NCBI GenBank assembly: GCA_963786305.1
Contig: CAWAYL010000014.1
Coordinates: 663,661 to 727,660, forward strand
Direction of reading: 5' to 3'
Source: CAKZLS01 sp963786305
Lineage (GTDB): Bacteria > Pseudomonadota > Alphaproteobacteria > Rhodospirillales > Defluviicoccaceae
Length of the DNA stretch: 64,000 bases
The notes beneath the pieces were generated by a model. The model did not search any database. It was given only the letters and a program-made list of their open reading frames with translations, and was not told where the DNA came from. Every line of letters starts with the position of its first letter. Position 1 is the first letter of the stretch. The translations under genes and the position numbers were made by a program. Positions 1 through 9,766 of this stretch are shown here, one piece after another.

Positions 1-1458
1 GGTGTAGATCCCGGCGGTGATGGGATGATAGTTGCCGGTCCCGAAATGGGCATAGGAGCGAAGGGCGTCGCCCTCGCGCCGCACCACCAGACTGATCTTG
101 GCGTGCACCTTCTTGTCGAGAAAACCGTAGACAACCTGGGCCCCGGCGTTTTCCAGGTCCCGCGCCCAGTTGATGTTGGCCTCCTCGTCGAAGCGGGCCT
201 TGAGTTCCACCATGGCGGTGACCGACTTGCCCGCCTCGGCGGCCTCCATCAGCGCCGCGACGATGGGCGAGCCCTTGCTGGTGCGGTAAAGGGTCTGTTT
301 GATGGCGACCACCGAGTCGTCGCGCGCCGCCTGGCGGAGGAACCGAACGACCACGTCGAAACTCTCGTACGGATGGTGAACGATGAAATCCTTGGCCCGG
401 ACGGCCGCGAACACGTCGCCGCTGAAATCGCGAACCCTTTCCGGATAGCGCGGCTCGTAGGGCCGGAACAGGAGATCCGGCCGGTCGCCGACGATGAGGT
501 GGCGGAGATCCCCCATCCCCAGGATCCCTTCGCGCAGATGGACATCCTCTTCCTCGGCGCCGAGATGCGCGAGCAGGAGTTCGCGCAGCTTCGGATCGAT
601 GTCGGCATTGATGGACAGGCGCACCACGGAGCCCAGCTTCCGCCGCTTGAGCGCGGTCTCGAAGGTCAGCACCAGATCTTCGGCGCGTTCGTCCAGTTCC
701 ATGGCGCTGTCGCGAATGACCCGAAAGCAGCCATGCTTCGATACCTCGAAGCTGGGAAACAGCGTGTCGACGAACATGCTGACCATGTCTTCCAGCGGAA
801 TGAAGCGGTGTCCGTCTCCGGGGAGGCGCACGAACCGGGCGACCTGCGACGGAATGGGGATCAGGGCGTACTGTTCCTCGTCGTCCGCTCCCTCCAGGTA
901 CAGAAAGATGCAGAGGCCCAGGTTGGGGATGAACGGGAACGGATTGGCGGGATCGACGGCCAGCGGCGTCAGGATCGGGAACACGTTGTCCATGAACCAC
1001 GCGCCGGCCCACGCGCGGTCCTCCGGCGACAGATCGCCGGTCGCCAGAACGCGGATGCCCTCCTTGGCCAGTTCGCGCTCGAGATCCGCCCATGCGATCT
1101 TCTGCTTCTGGATGAGCTTGGCGCCGGCTTCGAGAACCGCCGCGAGTTGCTGCGCCGGCGTCCGGCCGTCGATGCTGGGAGTCGTTACGCCTTCGTCCAC
1201 CTGCGCCTTGAGGCCGGCCACCCGGACCATGCAGAACTCGTCCCAGTTATTGCCCGAGATCGACAGAAAACGCAGACGCTCGAGCAGCGGGTGGTTGGGG
1301 TTGGTGGCTTCTTCGAGCACCCGCTCGTTAAACGCCAGCCATGAGAGCTCGCGGTTGATGTAGCGATCGGTGGCCTTTTCCGCGGCCTTTCGCGCGGCCG
1401 TTTCCGCGGCCGGGCGGGGGCGGTCCGAGACCTTGGTTTTCTTGCTCGTGCTGACCAC
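1..1458 (-). CDS. ppk1: Polyphosphate kinase Ppk1 (3' end cut by window edge)
   Basis: Transfers the gamma-phosphate of ATP onto a growing inorganic polyphosphate chain, reversibly. The reading frame is open from a GTG at 1458 to position 1 (486 codons); the family is about 700 residues, so the C-terminal third is missing at the left edge. Visible marks are the N-terminal ELSWLAFN block (about residues 36-43) and, near the end, KVHAK (His at about 452) and YAHFGTGN (His at about 471). These match the two histidines of the phosphorylated active site in E. coli Ppk. The GTG is preceded by GGAAGG seven bases upstream, and the first 30 residues are a Lys/Ala-rich leader. An extended -10 promoter lies about 45 bases upstream. 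It is divergent from trkH. The family assignment is secure; the start is an inference from the ribosome-binding site. Confidence 0.95.
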   Translation of the reverse strand, partial: MVSTSKKTKVSDRPRPAAETAARKAAEKATDRYINRELSWLAFNERVLEEATNPNHPLLERLRFLSISGNNWDEFCMVRVAGLKAQVDEGVTTPSIDGRTPAQQLAAVLEAGAKLIQKQKIAWADLERELAKEGIRVLATGDLSPEDRAWAGAWFMDNVFPILTPLAVDPANPFPFIPNLGLCIFLYLEGADDEEQYALIPIPSQVARFVRLPGDGHRFIPLEDMVSMFVDTLFPSFEVSKHGCFRVIRDSAMELDERAEDLVLTFETALKRRKLGSVVRLSINADIDPKLRELLLAHLGAEEEDVHLREGILGMGDLRHLIVGDRPDLLFRPYEPRYPERVRDFSGDVFAAVRAKDFIVHHPYESFDVVVRFLRQAARDDSVVAIKQTLYRTSKGSPIVAALMEAAEAGKSVTAMVELKARFDEEANINWARDLENAGAQVVYGFLDKKVHAKISLVVRREGDALRSYAHFGTGNYHPITAGIYT

Positions 1459-1500
1459 GGGTGTTCCTTCCGGAGGCTGGCGTGAGACGATTGGCGGGAG

Positions 1501-1509
1501 ATTATACCA
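1501..1509 (-). promoter_or_regulatory. Extended -10 promoter for ppk1
   Basis: On the minus strand the sequence reads TGGTATAAT, a perfect TATAAT preceded by the TGn extension, about 43 bases upstream of the GTG start. No good -35 hexamer is seen at 16-18 bases, which is usual for extended -10 promoters. Assignment is by sequence match only. Confidence 0.5.
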
Positions 1510-1600
1510 ATGATCGTTGGTGTTGGTGGTCCGTGTCTAACATATGGAACCGTACCGCACGAATGGTTCAAAATAACGTTCCATGGATTGGCGGTGCAAT

Positions 1601-1639
1601 CCTGCTACGATGGCCTGCTACGATGGCCTGCTACGATGG
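1601..1639. repeat. Threefold 13-bp tandem repeat
   Basis: The unit CCTGCTACGATGG occurs three times in perfect head-to-tail register in the ppk1-trkH intergenic region. The unit length is not a multiple of three, so it is not a coding repeat. It could be a slippage product or repeated binding sites; nothing here shows which. Confidence 0.9.
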
Positions 1640-1812
1640 CGGCCGCGCCGATCCTTGGCGACGGCCATCTCTCGGGCGTGTCTGATTGCATCGGGGAACC
1701 CGAACGATAATGAGGAAGTTCGCCGCCAGCGCCGCCGCCGGGTCACCGTTGCCAGCGGGCCCAGGGACGAGCGGCCAACGAACGACATCGCTCGCGAGAA
1801 AGGGGCTCCGGC

Positions 1813-3262
1813 ATGGACATGCGTCCGATTCTCTTCGTCCTCGGAATACTGTTGGTGGCACTCGGCGTCACGATGACGCTGCCGGCGGCGGTGGACTATC
1901 TCTTTCACGACATCGATTGGCACGTTTTCCTCACGGCCTCCGCCGTAACCACGTTTATCGGGTTCACGTTGATCATGTCCTGCCGGCCAGCGGCGATGGC
2001 GGGACTGACCGTCCGCGAAACCTTCGTCCTGACGACGCTGACCTGGATTCTGCTCCCCGTCTTCTCCGCGTTGCCGTTCGCCTTCTCTCAACTTCCGGTC
2101 ACGTTCACGGATGCATTCTTCGAGGCGATGTCGGGATTGACCACGACCGGCTCCACGGTTCTCGTCGGCCTCGATGACGCACCCCAGGGTATCTTGCTGT
2201 GGCGGGGTCTTCTGCAGTGGATCGGGGGCGTCGGCATCATCGTCATGGCGGTCGGTGTTCTGCCTTACCTCCGGGTCGGCGGCATGCAGCTTTTCCGCAC
2301 CGAGTTCCTCGGATCTCTCGGATAAGATATTGCCGAGGATCTCGCAAATCGCCGGCGGCATGTTCGTCGTCTATGCGGTGCTGACGACCGTTTGCGGGAT
2401 CCTCCTCTGGTTCGCGGGGATGACCCCCTTCGAGGCCGTCGTCCATGCAATGACGACCGTATCGACCGGCGGATACTCGACCTCCGACGGGTCCATCGGC
2501 CATTTCGACAGTGCTCTCATCGACATGATCCTCATTGTGTTCATGCTGTCCGGCGCCATCACATTCACCTTGTACCTGCGGGCGTGGCATGGCGATCCCG
2601 AGGCCCTGTGGCGCAGTCATCAGGTTCGCTGGTTTCTCGGCATCATTGCGGTCGCCGTTTTCGTGCTTTCCGGGTGGCTGATCGTGGTCGATGGCTTCGC
2701 ATACTTCACCGCTGTCAGGTTGTCGCTGTTCCACGTCGTTTCGATCATTACGACGACCGGCTTCACGGCGGCCGACTACAATCACTGGGGAAGCCTGGCG
2801 GTGGTGCTCCTCTACTTCGTGACGTTCATCGGCGGGTGCACGGGATCCACCGCCGGTGGCCTCAAGATCTTTCGCCTGCAAGTGCTATACGGCATTGCCG
2901 TCTCCCAGCTCAGGCGCGCTCTTCATCCGCACGGCATGTTTCAACCGACCTATGAAGACCGACCCGTGGCGGAGACCGTGGCGCAATCGGTCCTTGGTTT
3001 TTTCTTTCTTTTCGGCGCCACGTTCGGCGGGCTGGCGCTGCTCCTCTCGCTGTCCGGCCTCGATCTCGTCACCAGCTTGTCGGGCGCCGCGACCGCCCTC
3101 GCCAATGTCGGGCCCGGACTGGGACCGGAGATCGGGCCGGCGGGAAACTTTTCGTCGATCCCCGATTTCGCGAAATGGGTCATGGCGTTCGGCATGCTGC
3201 TCGGCCGGCTGGAGATGGTGACGCTGTTCGTTCTGGTTCTGCCGTCGTTCTGGCGAAGCTGA
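1813..3262 (+). CDS. trkH: TrkH-family potassium uptake protein, one frameshift
   Basis: Membrane subunit of the Trk potassium uptake system, which works with a cytoplasmic TrkA gating protein (not in this window). Four pore loops are visible: TTTGS, STGGYS, TTTGF and GCTGSTAGG, the selectivity-filter repeats of the TrkH/Ktr/HKT superfamily, set among many hydrophobic segments. The corrected length of about 482 residues is normal. The frame breaks near 2310, where GAGTTCCTCGG carries one extra C; removing it joins FRTEFSDLSDK as expected of the family. It starts at ATG 1813 and stands alone, divergent from ppk1, with panE about 90 bases downstream. Confidence 0.93.
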
Positions 3263-3353
3263 CCCGGCAAACCCGCCGGGACCGCGGATTTCGATCCGGT
3301 TCGCGCGCCTATCCGTGGCATGCTTCCGGTTTTCACAGGAGGAGGAAGCGACG

Positions 3354-4271
3354 ATGAAAATCGCGATATTCGGCACGGGCGGTGTCGGCGGCTATTACGG
3401 CGCGCGGTTGGCGGCCGCCGGCGAGGACGTTCATTTCATCGCCCGGGGCGCCCATCTGGAGGCCATCCGAACCGATGGCCTGCGGGTCGCCAGCGGCAAT
3501 GGCGATGTCCACGTCCGGCCGGCGCACGTCACCGACGACCCGGCCGCCATCGGTCCGGTGGATCTGGTGATGATCGCGGTCAAGCTGTATGACACCGAAG
3601 ACGCGGCGGCGGCCTGTCCGGCTCTGTTGGGTCCGGAAACGGCGGTCGTTTCGCTGCAGAACGGCGTTACCGCGGTCGATACCCTATCCGCCGCGGTGGG
3701 CGCGGAGCGGGTGTTCGGCGGCCTCACATACATTCTGGCGACCATCGCCCGACCGGGTGTGATCGAGCATGTGGGCGAGATGGCGAAAATCCGCTTCGGG
3801 GAGGTGGACGGCACCCGCTCGGCCCGCGTGGAGGCACTGGAACACGCGTGCCTGGGGGCGGATATCGACGCCGCCGTCAGCGACGACATCACCGTCGATC
3901 TCTGGACAAAATTCGCCTTCCTGGCGCCGGTGAGCGGCGTCACCTCGCTCATCCGCCTGCCGCTCGGCCCCATCCGCGCCGAGCGTGAAACCCGGGAACT
4001 GCTGCGCGCGGCCATGGACGAAGCGGTGGCGGTGGCGCATGCCCGCGGCGTGCGCCTTCCGGGCGACCTCGCCGAGCGCCACATGGCCATGGTGGACGGC
4101 CTGCCGGAAACCATGGGGTCGTCCATGCTTCACGATCTCACCCACGGCAAGCGGCTGGAACTGCCCTGGTTGTCGGGAACGGTGGCCCGGATGGGCCGCG
4201 AGGCGGGCGTCGCCACGCCGACCCACGACACCATCGTCACCGCCCTCAAGCTTCACGCTGGCGGTCAATAA
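3354..4271 (+). CDS. panE: 2-dehydropantoate 2-reductase (PanE/ApbA family)
   Basis: NADPH-dependent reduction of ketopantoate to pantoate in the pantothenate/CoA pathway; some family members act on other 2-oxo acids, so the substrate is inferred. The protein has 305 residues, normal for the family. The N-terminal Rossmann motif is IFGTGGVGGYYGARL, followed by ARGAHLEAI, and the conserved central lysine lies in DLWTKFAFLAP. The start at 3354 is chosen over an upstream in-frame ATG at 3315 because it follows GGAGGAGGAAG at proper spacing and begins directly with MKIAIFG. It is followed eight bases later by the exonuclease-CBS fusion gene, so the two are probably cotranscribed. Confidence 0.92.
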   Translation: MKIAIFGTGGVGGYYGARLAAAGEDVHFIARGAHLEAIRTDGLRVASGNGDVHVRPAHVTDDPAAIGPVDLVMIAVKLYDTEDAAAACPALLGPETAVVSLQNGVTAVDTLSAAVGAERVFGGLTYILATIARPGVIEHVGEMAKIRFGEVDGTRSARVEALEHACLGADIDAAVSDDITVDLWTKFAFLAPVSGVTSLIRLPLGPIRAERETRELLRAAMDEAVAVAHARGVRLPGDLAERHMAMVDGLPETMGSSMLHDLTHGKRLELPWLSGTVARMGREAGVATPTHDTIVTALKLHAGGQ

Positions 4272-4279
4272 GCACCCGC

Positions 4280-6394
4280 ATGCCGCGTACCAGCCGCTTC
4301 ACGCCTCTCGCCGAGCTGAGCGCCGTCGTGTTCGATACCGAGACGACAGGGCTTGACGTGTCCCGTGACCGGGTGGTGCAGATCGGCGCGGTTCGCGTCG
4401 AAGGTGGCCGTCTACGACCGGAAGAAACCTTTCTGACGCTAGTCAATCCGGCGATGCCGATCCCGCCGGCGTCGACGGCGATCCATGGTATCGACGACGC
4501 GGCCGTGGCGTCGGCACCGACGTTCGGCGATATCCAGGCGGATCTCGCCGCTTTCGTCGGCGATGCCGTCGTCGTCGGCCAGAGCGTCGGGTTCGATCTC
4601 GCCATTCTGCTGCGCGAGACCCGGCGCATGGCCATGCCATGGCGTCCGCCGCACTTTCTCGATACCAAGCTTTTGTATGCGGCCCTTGAACATGATCCGC
4701 AGGAGCACTCGCTCGATGATCTGGCGTGCCGGCTCGGCGTGACCATCGCCCATCGCCACACGGCTCTGGATGATGCCATGGCGACGGCCGAGATCTTCGT
4801 CCGTCTGCTTCCTCGGCTTTCGGATAGTGGAATCCGGACGTTGGGCGACGCCGAGGCGCATTCCAACGCCCAGACCCGCATTCTCGAGCGCCAGGCGCGC
4901 GACGGCTGGTACGATGCCACATCCATCAGACCGGCGGAGGCCTGGATCGACGGCCGCGATCGCGAGGCGGTGGCGCCGCTTGATCCGTTTCTCTACCGCC
5001 ATCGACTGTGTCACGTCATGACTGCGCCGGCACTGTTCCTTCCGCCCCGCGCCACGGTGGTCGAGGCGGCGCGGCGGATGGATGCCGCGAAAGGCGCCGC
5101 CGTCATCGTCGGAGATGACGCGGCCAGGCGGACCTGGGGCATCGTTACGGAGCGCGACGTTCTCAGGGCGCTCGCCCGCGACGGCGGTGCGTGCGCCGAC
5201 CGCCCGATCGAGAACATCATGACCGAGACGGTGATCTCGCTGCCCGAGGATGCGTTCCTCTATCGTGGTGTCGCTCGCATGCAACGGCTTGGAATTCGCC
5301 ACCTCGCCGTTACCGATCCGGCCGGTGGCGTGGTGGGCATGGTGTCGGCGCGCTCTTTCCTCGATGATCGGGCGGGGCAGGCAATTCGTCTCGGAGACGA
5401 GGTGTCGGAAGCGCGCGATCCGTCGGATCTCGCCCGCGCCCGCGCGCAGCTTCCCTCGGTGGCCCGCGAGCTTCTGGACCAAGGTGTCGATGCCGTCGAC
5501 ATCGCTCGTGTGCTCAGTTTGGAACTGCGCGAACTGATGGGCCGCGCCGCGGTTCTCGCCGAGAGGATCATGCGCGGCGAGGGAGCCGGACGCCCTCCCG
5601 CGCCTTATGCCCTGGTCGTCCTCGGTTCTGCCGGACGCGGCGAGAGCCTCCTGGCGGCGGAACAGGACAACGCCCTGGTCTACGACAGCGCCGATCCCGA
5701 CGGCCCCGTCTGCGACTGGTTCGCCCGTTTCGGAGATCACCTAGCCAGCATCGTTCATGACAGCGGCGTCGCCGCCTGCGCCGATGGCGTGATGGTCCAA
5801 TGCCCCGAATGGCGAGGCAATCTGGACATGTGGCGGCACCGACTGCGGCGGTGGGTGGACCGGCCGGAAGCCGCGCTCGCCGCCCATGCGGACGTCCTGC
5901 TGGACGCGCACCTAGCCTACGGCAACCGCAACCTCGACGCCGACTTTCTGTCCTTGCTGCGAACCGAAACCGGGGGCAATCGGGCATTTGCCGCCGCCCT
6001 TGCCACGCCGGTACTGTCGCTCGAACCGCTACCAGAGCTGTCGGAGACAGGCGGACGAATTGATCTCAAACGATTCGCCTTATTTCCGCTGACCACGGCG
6101 GCGCGCGCGCTGGCGGTCCGTCACGGGATCGCCGCGGTCTCGACGCCGGAGCGTCTCGCCGCCGTCTGTTCCGCCGGTGTCATCACGCCCGCAACACGCG
6201 ACCGTCTCGATGCGGTGCAATCGCGCCTCAAGGGATGGCTCCTGCGCCAGCAGATCCATGACCTGGAAGCGGGCCGGGCGCCCTCCAAGGAGGTCGACGT
6301 CTCGGCGCTTTCGAAGAGGGATCGAGGCGCGCTCGATGTCTGCCTCGAGCGTATCGGCGAACTTCCCGGCATCCTCCGTGACGGTCTCGACTAA
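4280..6394 (+). CDS. DEDDh exonuclease / CBS pair / DUF294 nucleotidyltransferase fusion
   Basis: A 704-residue cytoplasmic fusion with three parts. Residues about 14-185 are a DnaQ-like 3'-5' exonuclease: VFDTETTGLD gives the first Asp/Glu pair, and HTALDDAMATAE the ExoIII His/Asp. Residues about 235-370 form two CBS motifs (TVVEAARRMDAAKGAAVIV... and IENIMTETVISLPEDAF...). Residues about 380-700 are a GlnD-like nucleotidyltransferase (DUF294) with its C-terminal helical domain; the signature is VVLGSAGRGESLLAAEQDNAL. In GlnD-type enzymes the two acidic residues after the glycine loop are normally Asp-x-Asp; here the first is Glu (codon 461, GAA at 5660) and the second Asp463. CBS pairs usually bind adenine nucleotides, so nucleotide-sensed control is plausible. 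The substrate is unknown. It sits eight bases after panE. Confidence 0.85.
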   Translation: MPRTSRFTPLAELSAVVFDTETTGLDVSRDRVVQIGAVRVEGGRLRPEETFLTLVNPAMPIPPASTAIHGIDDAAVASAPTFGDIQADLAAFVGDAVVVGQSVGFDLAILLRETRRMAMPWRPPHFLDTKLLYAALEHDPQEHSLDDLACRLGVTIAHRHTALDDAMATAEIFVRLLPRLSDSGIRTLGDAEAHSNAQTRILERQARDGWYDATSIRPAEAWIDGRDREAVAPLDPFLYRHRLCHVMTAPALFLPPRATVVEAARRMDAAKGAAVIVGDDAARRTWGIVTERDVLRALARDGGACADRPIENIMTETVISLPEDAFLYRGVARMQRLGIRHLAVTDPAGGVVGMVSARSFLDDRAGQAIRLGDEVSEARDPSDLARARAQLPSVARELLDQGVDAVDIARVLSLELRELMGRAAVLAERIMRGEGAGRPPAPYALVVLGSAGRGESLLAAEQDNALVYDSADPDGPVCDWFARFGDHLASIVHDSGVAACADGVMVQCPEWRGNLDMWRHRLRRWVDRPEAALAAHADVLLDAHLAYGNRNLDADFLSLLRTETGGNRAFAAALATPVLSLEPLPELSETGGRIDLKRFALFPLTTAARALAVRHGIAAVSTPERLAAVCSAGVITPATRDRLDAVQSRLKGWLLRQQIHDLEAGRAPSKEVDVSALSKRDRGALDVCLERIGELPGILRDGLD

Positions 6395-6408
6395 TCGGAG
6401 CTCCGGCG

Positions 6409-7140
6409 TCAGCGCTCGGTGAGCGTCATCAGGATGTCGGCGTACCACGCGCAGTTCAACCCGAGCGCCTCGTCTACCTTGAGGTCCCGGGTTCCCACAT
6501 CGAGCCGTGACGAGTGCACCCCGAGAAGCATCCACGGCAGATCGCCGCGGGTGCGGTCCTGCTTCGAGGCGCGGGTCACCACCGGCGCGCCGCTGGTGCC
6601 GCGGTGGGTGCGGGCATCGGTGAGGAAGTAGCCCTCGCCCTGAAAGCGCAGGCCGAAGGACGACGCGACGACCGCCTGGCGCACCACCGGCATGTGATGC
6701 AGCGTGTCGTGGAAGCCGAGCGGAAACCCCACCACCAGAAGCGATGTTCCCACTTCGACCTGGTGGCGCGGGTCGTACAGGTGGTTGGGCGTGAAGGCAT
6801 GCAACACCGCCGTGGCGGGCAGCGCGGAACGGTCGATCTCGATTACCGCCACGTCGATCTCGCCGGCCCGGTCGATGCCCTGGCGCCACGCGCTTCTGCC
6901 CTCGCTGTACAGCGGCATGGAGAAGCCGGTGGATCTGGCCATGTTGTCCGGGTCGGTATGCAGCTCGATCTCGATCCGGTTCGGGAAATGCTTGGTCGGT
7001 TCGTCGATCAGCACGTGCTGGCTGGTCACCAGAAACAGCCGTTCGTCGCGCTCGAAGAAAAAGCCGGTGGCGTTGGTCAGCCGCCGCTGACCGTCGAAGG
7101 TCAGAACACGCGTCGCGGTGAGCAGAACGGGTTCGATCAT
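6409..7140 (-). CDS. Trypsin-like serine protease, no signal peptide
   Basis: A 243-residue protein of the chymotrypsin/trypsin fold. The catalytic triad is visible as SQHVL (His), IDVAVIEI (Asp) and RGTSGAPV (Ser). It lacks a signal peptide, membrane segment or PDZ domain, so it is probably cytoplasmic and not a Deg-type periplasmic protease. The frame is open far upstream, but translation before 7140 has no family similarity, so ATG 7140 is chosen; no strong ribosome-binding site precedes it. It is the last gene of a same-strand run (RlmB, JmjC oxygenase, TPR-OGT, protease) with gaps of about 70-105 bases. The substrate is unknown. Confidence 0.8.
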   Translation of the reverse strand: MIEPVLLTATRVLTFDGQRRLTNATGFFFERDERLFLVTSQHVLIDEPTKHFPNRIEIELHTDPDNMARSTGFSMPLYSEGRSAWRQGIDRAGEIDVAVIEIDRSALPATAVLHAFTPNHLYDPRHQVEVGTSLLVVGFPLGFHDTLHHMPVVRQAVVASSFGLRFQGEGYFLTDARTHRGTSGAPVVTRASKQDRTRGDLPWMLLGVHSSRLDVGTRDLKVDEALGLNCAWYADILMTLTER

Positions 7141-7243
7141 CTGTGAATCCAAGGGTCTGGGTGGAGGGCGGAGCCGTTGTTCGTCGGGGTCACCAGCTTT
7201 TGCTGTCTCTCCACATAGTCCTTCGACCCGCCGCGCGCCACCG

Positions 7244-9683
7244 TCAAGGCGGGCCCTCCATGGAGCGAACGCATTCTGGTGCCATGGCTCCGTCGGCGCG
7301 CAGGCGCTCTTCGACCATCCGTCTGAGAGCGGTCTCGAGGTTGCGGGCATAGCGCGGGCCATCGCACAACGGCGATCGCCGGGTCTGCTCGCGGAGAGTC
7401 GCGCGAAGAGCGGCCAGGCCATCCAGGTTTTGCGCCCACGCCGCAGCCTTGTCCACGTAGGCATCGGCGCTGCCGACAATCCAGTCGGCCAGGCCCACAT
7501 TGGTCAGGTGGCTGGCGCTATGACGACCGGCGAAGGTGGGGCCGGGCAGGGTGAGTACCGGTACGCCCATCCACAGCGCCTCGCAGGTCGTCAGACCGCC
7601 GGAGTACGGGAACGGGTCAAGGGCGATGTCGACTGTGTTGTAGGCCGCCAAAAGGTCGGCGTGCGGTCCGAAGCCGTGGAGATCGATGCGCGCGGAGTCG
7701 ATCCCGCGCGCCGCGAACAGGCCGAGATATCGCTCCGCCACCGGAGGATCGTCCAGGCCCTTGGTCTTCAGAACGAGGCGGCTGCCCTCGACCCGGCGCA
7801 TCACGCGGCACCACAGATCCACCACGTCATCGTTGATCTTGGCCAGATTGTTGAAGCAGCCGAAGGTCACGTGCCCGGCGGCCGCCGCCGGCAAGGGCGC
7901 CACGTCGGGCGCGTGGTCCGGCGGGTCGTAGGAGACGTAGCCGTCCGGCATCCGCACGATCTGCTCGGTGAACCAGGGCGCCGCGTCCGGTGGCGTCTCG
8001 ACGCCGTCGGAGATGACGTAGTCCAAGACGTCCATGCCGGTGGTGTTGAAGAACCCCCCCGCCAGCACCTGGATGGGCGCCGGCCGCCGCGCGAAGACCA
8101 TGAGCCGGTTGGCCCGGGTGTGGCCGGAGAGGTCGAACAGGACGTGGATGGCGTCGTGGCGCACCCTTTCGGCGAGCGCGCCGTCGCTCATCGCCGCCAC
8201 CGGGACCCATTCGGTCGCGGCCGCGCGCAGGCGATCGGTCAGATCGTCGCGCTTCACCGAATTGCTGTACAGCACCACGTCGAAGGCGCGTCTGTCGAGA
8301 TGCTCGATGGCGCCGGCCATGAGATAACCGACCGGATGGCGGCGGAAATCGCCGGAGATCATGCCGACGCGGATCCGGCCGCCAGGCGACGATGGCGAGC
8401 GGGGGCCTCCGATGGCGCGCGGCCGAGCGGGGCCGCGTAACCGGGCATTCCAGCGGCCAATATTCCTCGAAGATCGCCTCGCGGCTGGCGCCGGGGTGGT
8501 AATGGAGAGCCATCAACAGATTGTTGTGGGCCTCGATCAGCCCGGGATCGATGGCCAGGGCCTTGCGGTAGGCCGCCACCCCGTCGCCGGTTCGGCCCTG
8601 ATCCCTCAAAACCCCGCCGAGCGTCGCGTACGCTTGCGCGTGCTCGGGCTCCAAGGCGATGGCCCGTTTCAGACACGCCATGGCCTCGCCGAGCCTGCCG
8701 GCGGCGCGCAGCGCGGCGCCGAGATTGGCATGCGCATGCACCAGCTTGGGATCCGCCGAGAGGGCTCGCTTGTAGGCGTCGGCGGCATCGGCGGTCTTGC
8801 CCAGGCGTTGCAGCGCGACGCCGAGGTTGGAGTGGGCCTTGGCGTAACCGGGCCTGAGAGCGATGGCCCGATTGAACGCCTCGACGGCGTCTTCTGCCCG
8901 CCCGGCACCCATTAGGGCTTCTCCCCGACCATAGTGCGCCTCGGCCATCCTGGGGTCGATGGCGAGCGCGCGCTCGAACGCCGCCAGCGCGGCCCTTCGG
9001 CATGGTCGGCATCGTCGGCGGCGGCGAGCGCGGCGCCCAGCGAGCGGTGAAACGCCGCGTTGCCGGGCTCCAACGCGGCGGCCGCGCGGAAATGCGCAAT
9101 GGCCTCGCCGGTTCGGTCCATGCTCATCAGCGCGCCGCCGAGATTGGCGTGCGCCGGCGCGAGCGTGGGTTCGAGATCGATGGCCCGCCCGTAAGCGTCG
9201 GCCGCCTCGGCGAGCCGGTCTCGTGCGTGAAACAGCGCGCCGAGATTGTTGCAAGCGCCCGCATCGGCCGGATTGGCGGCGATCGCGTGGCGGAAGGTTG
9301 CGATCGCTTCATCATGGCGCCCCAGGCTTTCGAGCAGGTTGCCGAGCGTGTTGCCGATCTCGGCCGACGCCGGCGCCGCCTCGGCCGCTCGCTTCAGGAG
9401 CGCGACCGCTTCTTCCGCCCGCCCCGTCTGAAACACCAGAATGCCGAGATTGTGGAGGCAGTCGTGCGTGACGCGGGTTGGATCCGAGGATCTGGCGGTA
9501 AAGCGCCTCGGCGCGGGAAAACTGCTTGGCCTGGTGCAAACCCATCGCCAGGGACAGGGCCTTGCTGGGACGCGCGCCCGGCCGGGAGTTGCGGGCGCCG
9601 CCGGCGGGGGCGGTCGAGGATCGTGATCTTTTGGCTTTCAAGCGCTCAACTCGACGGCAGGGGTGGGATGCGGGCTTTTGCAT
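7244..9683 (-). CDS. TPR-repeat O-linked N-acetylglucosamine transferase (SPINDLY-like), three frameshifts
   Basis: Predicted soluble glycosyltransferase of the O-GlcNAc transferase family, which modifies Ser/Thr of proteins from a sugar nucleotide. The N-terminal half is a run of about eleven TPR units with typical AxxxLG...A.A spacing. The C-terminal half is the GT41 catalytic region: GMISGDFRRHPVGYL, DLSGHT, then FGCFNNLAKI and LDPFPYSGGLTTCEALWMGVPV near the nucleotide-sugar site. The corrected length is about 810 residues. The frame breaks near 9475, 9005 and 8440; each side continues the same repeats, so I treat it as one gene. The start at 9683 is uncertain because no clear ribosome-binding site is seen; a later in-frame ATG near 9545 is an alternative. 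The protein target is unknown. Confidence 0.85.
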
Positions 9684-9766
9684 TGAGACACGAGCCCCGA
9701 CAGTAGCCCAGCACCCGTTTCCAATTGCTTAAACGCCCAGTGTGAACCCCAAATAAGCCGCGAGGC

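Larger units (their letters stand above)
1459..1812. other. Divergent intergenic region between ppk1 and trkH
   Basis: This stretch of about 350 bases holds the ppk1 ribosome-binding site and extended -10, a threefold 13-bp tandem repeat, and a possible weak promoter for trkH (TTGCAT at 1686 and GATAAT at 1706, with an unusually short 14-base spacer). The short overlapping reading frames here have no recognisable product. I see no RNA gene. Confidence 0.6.

Noticed and set aside
25..1344. Long plus-strand open frame opposite ppk1
   Set aside because: It is antisense to a clear Ppk1 frame, has His/Arg/Asp-rich composition typical of opposite-strand frames in GC-rich genes, and shows no family motif.
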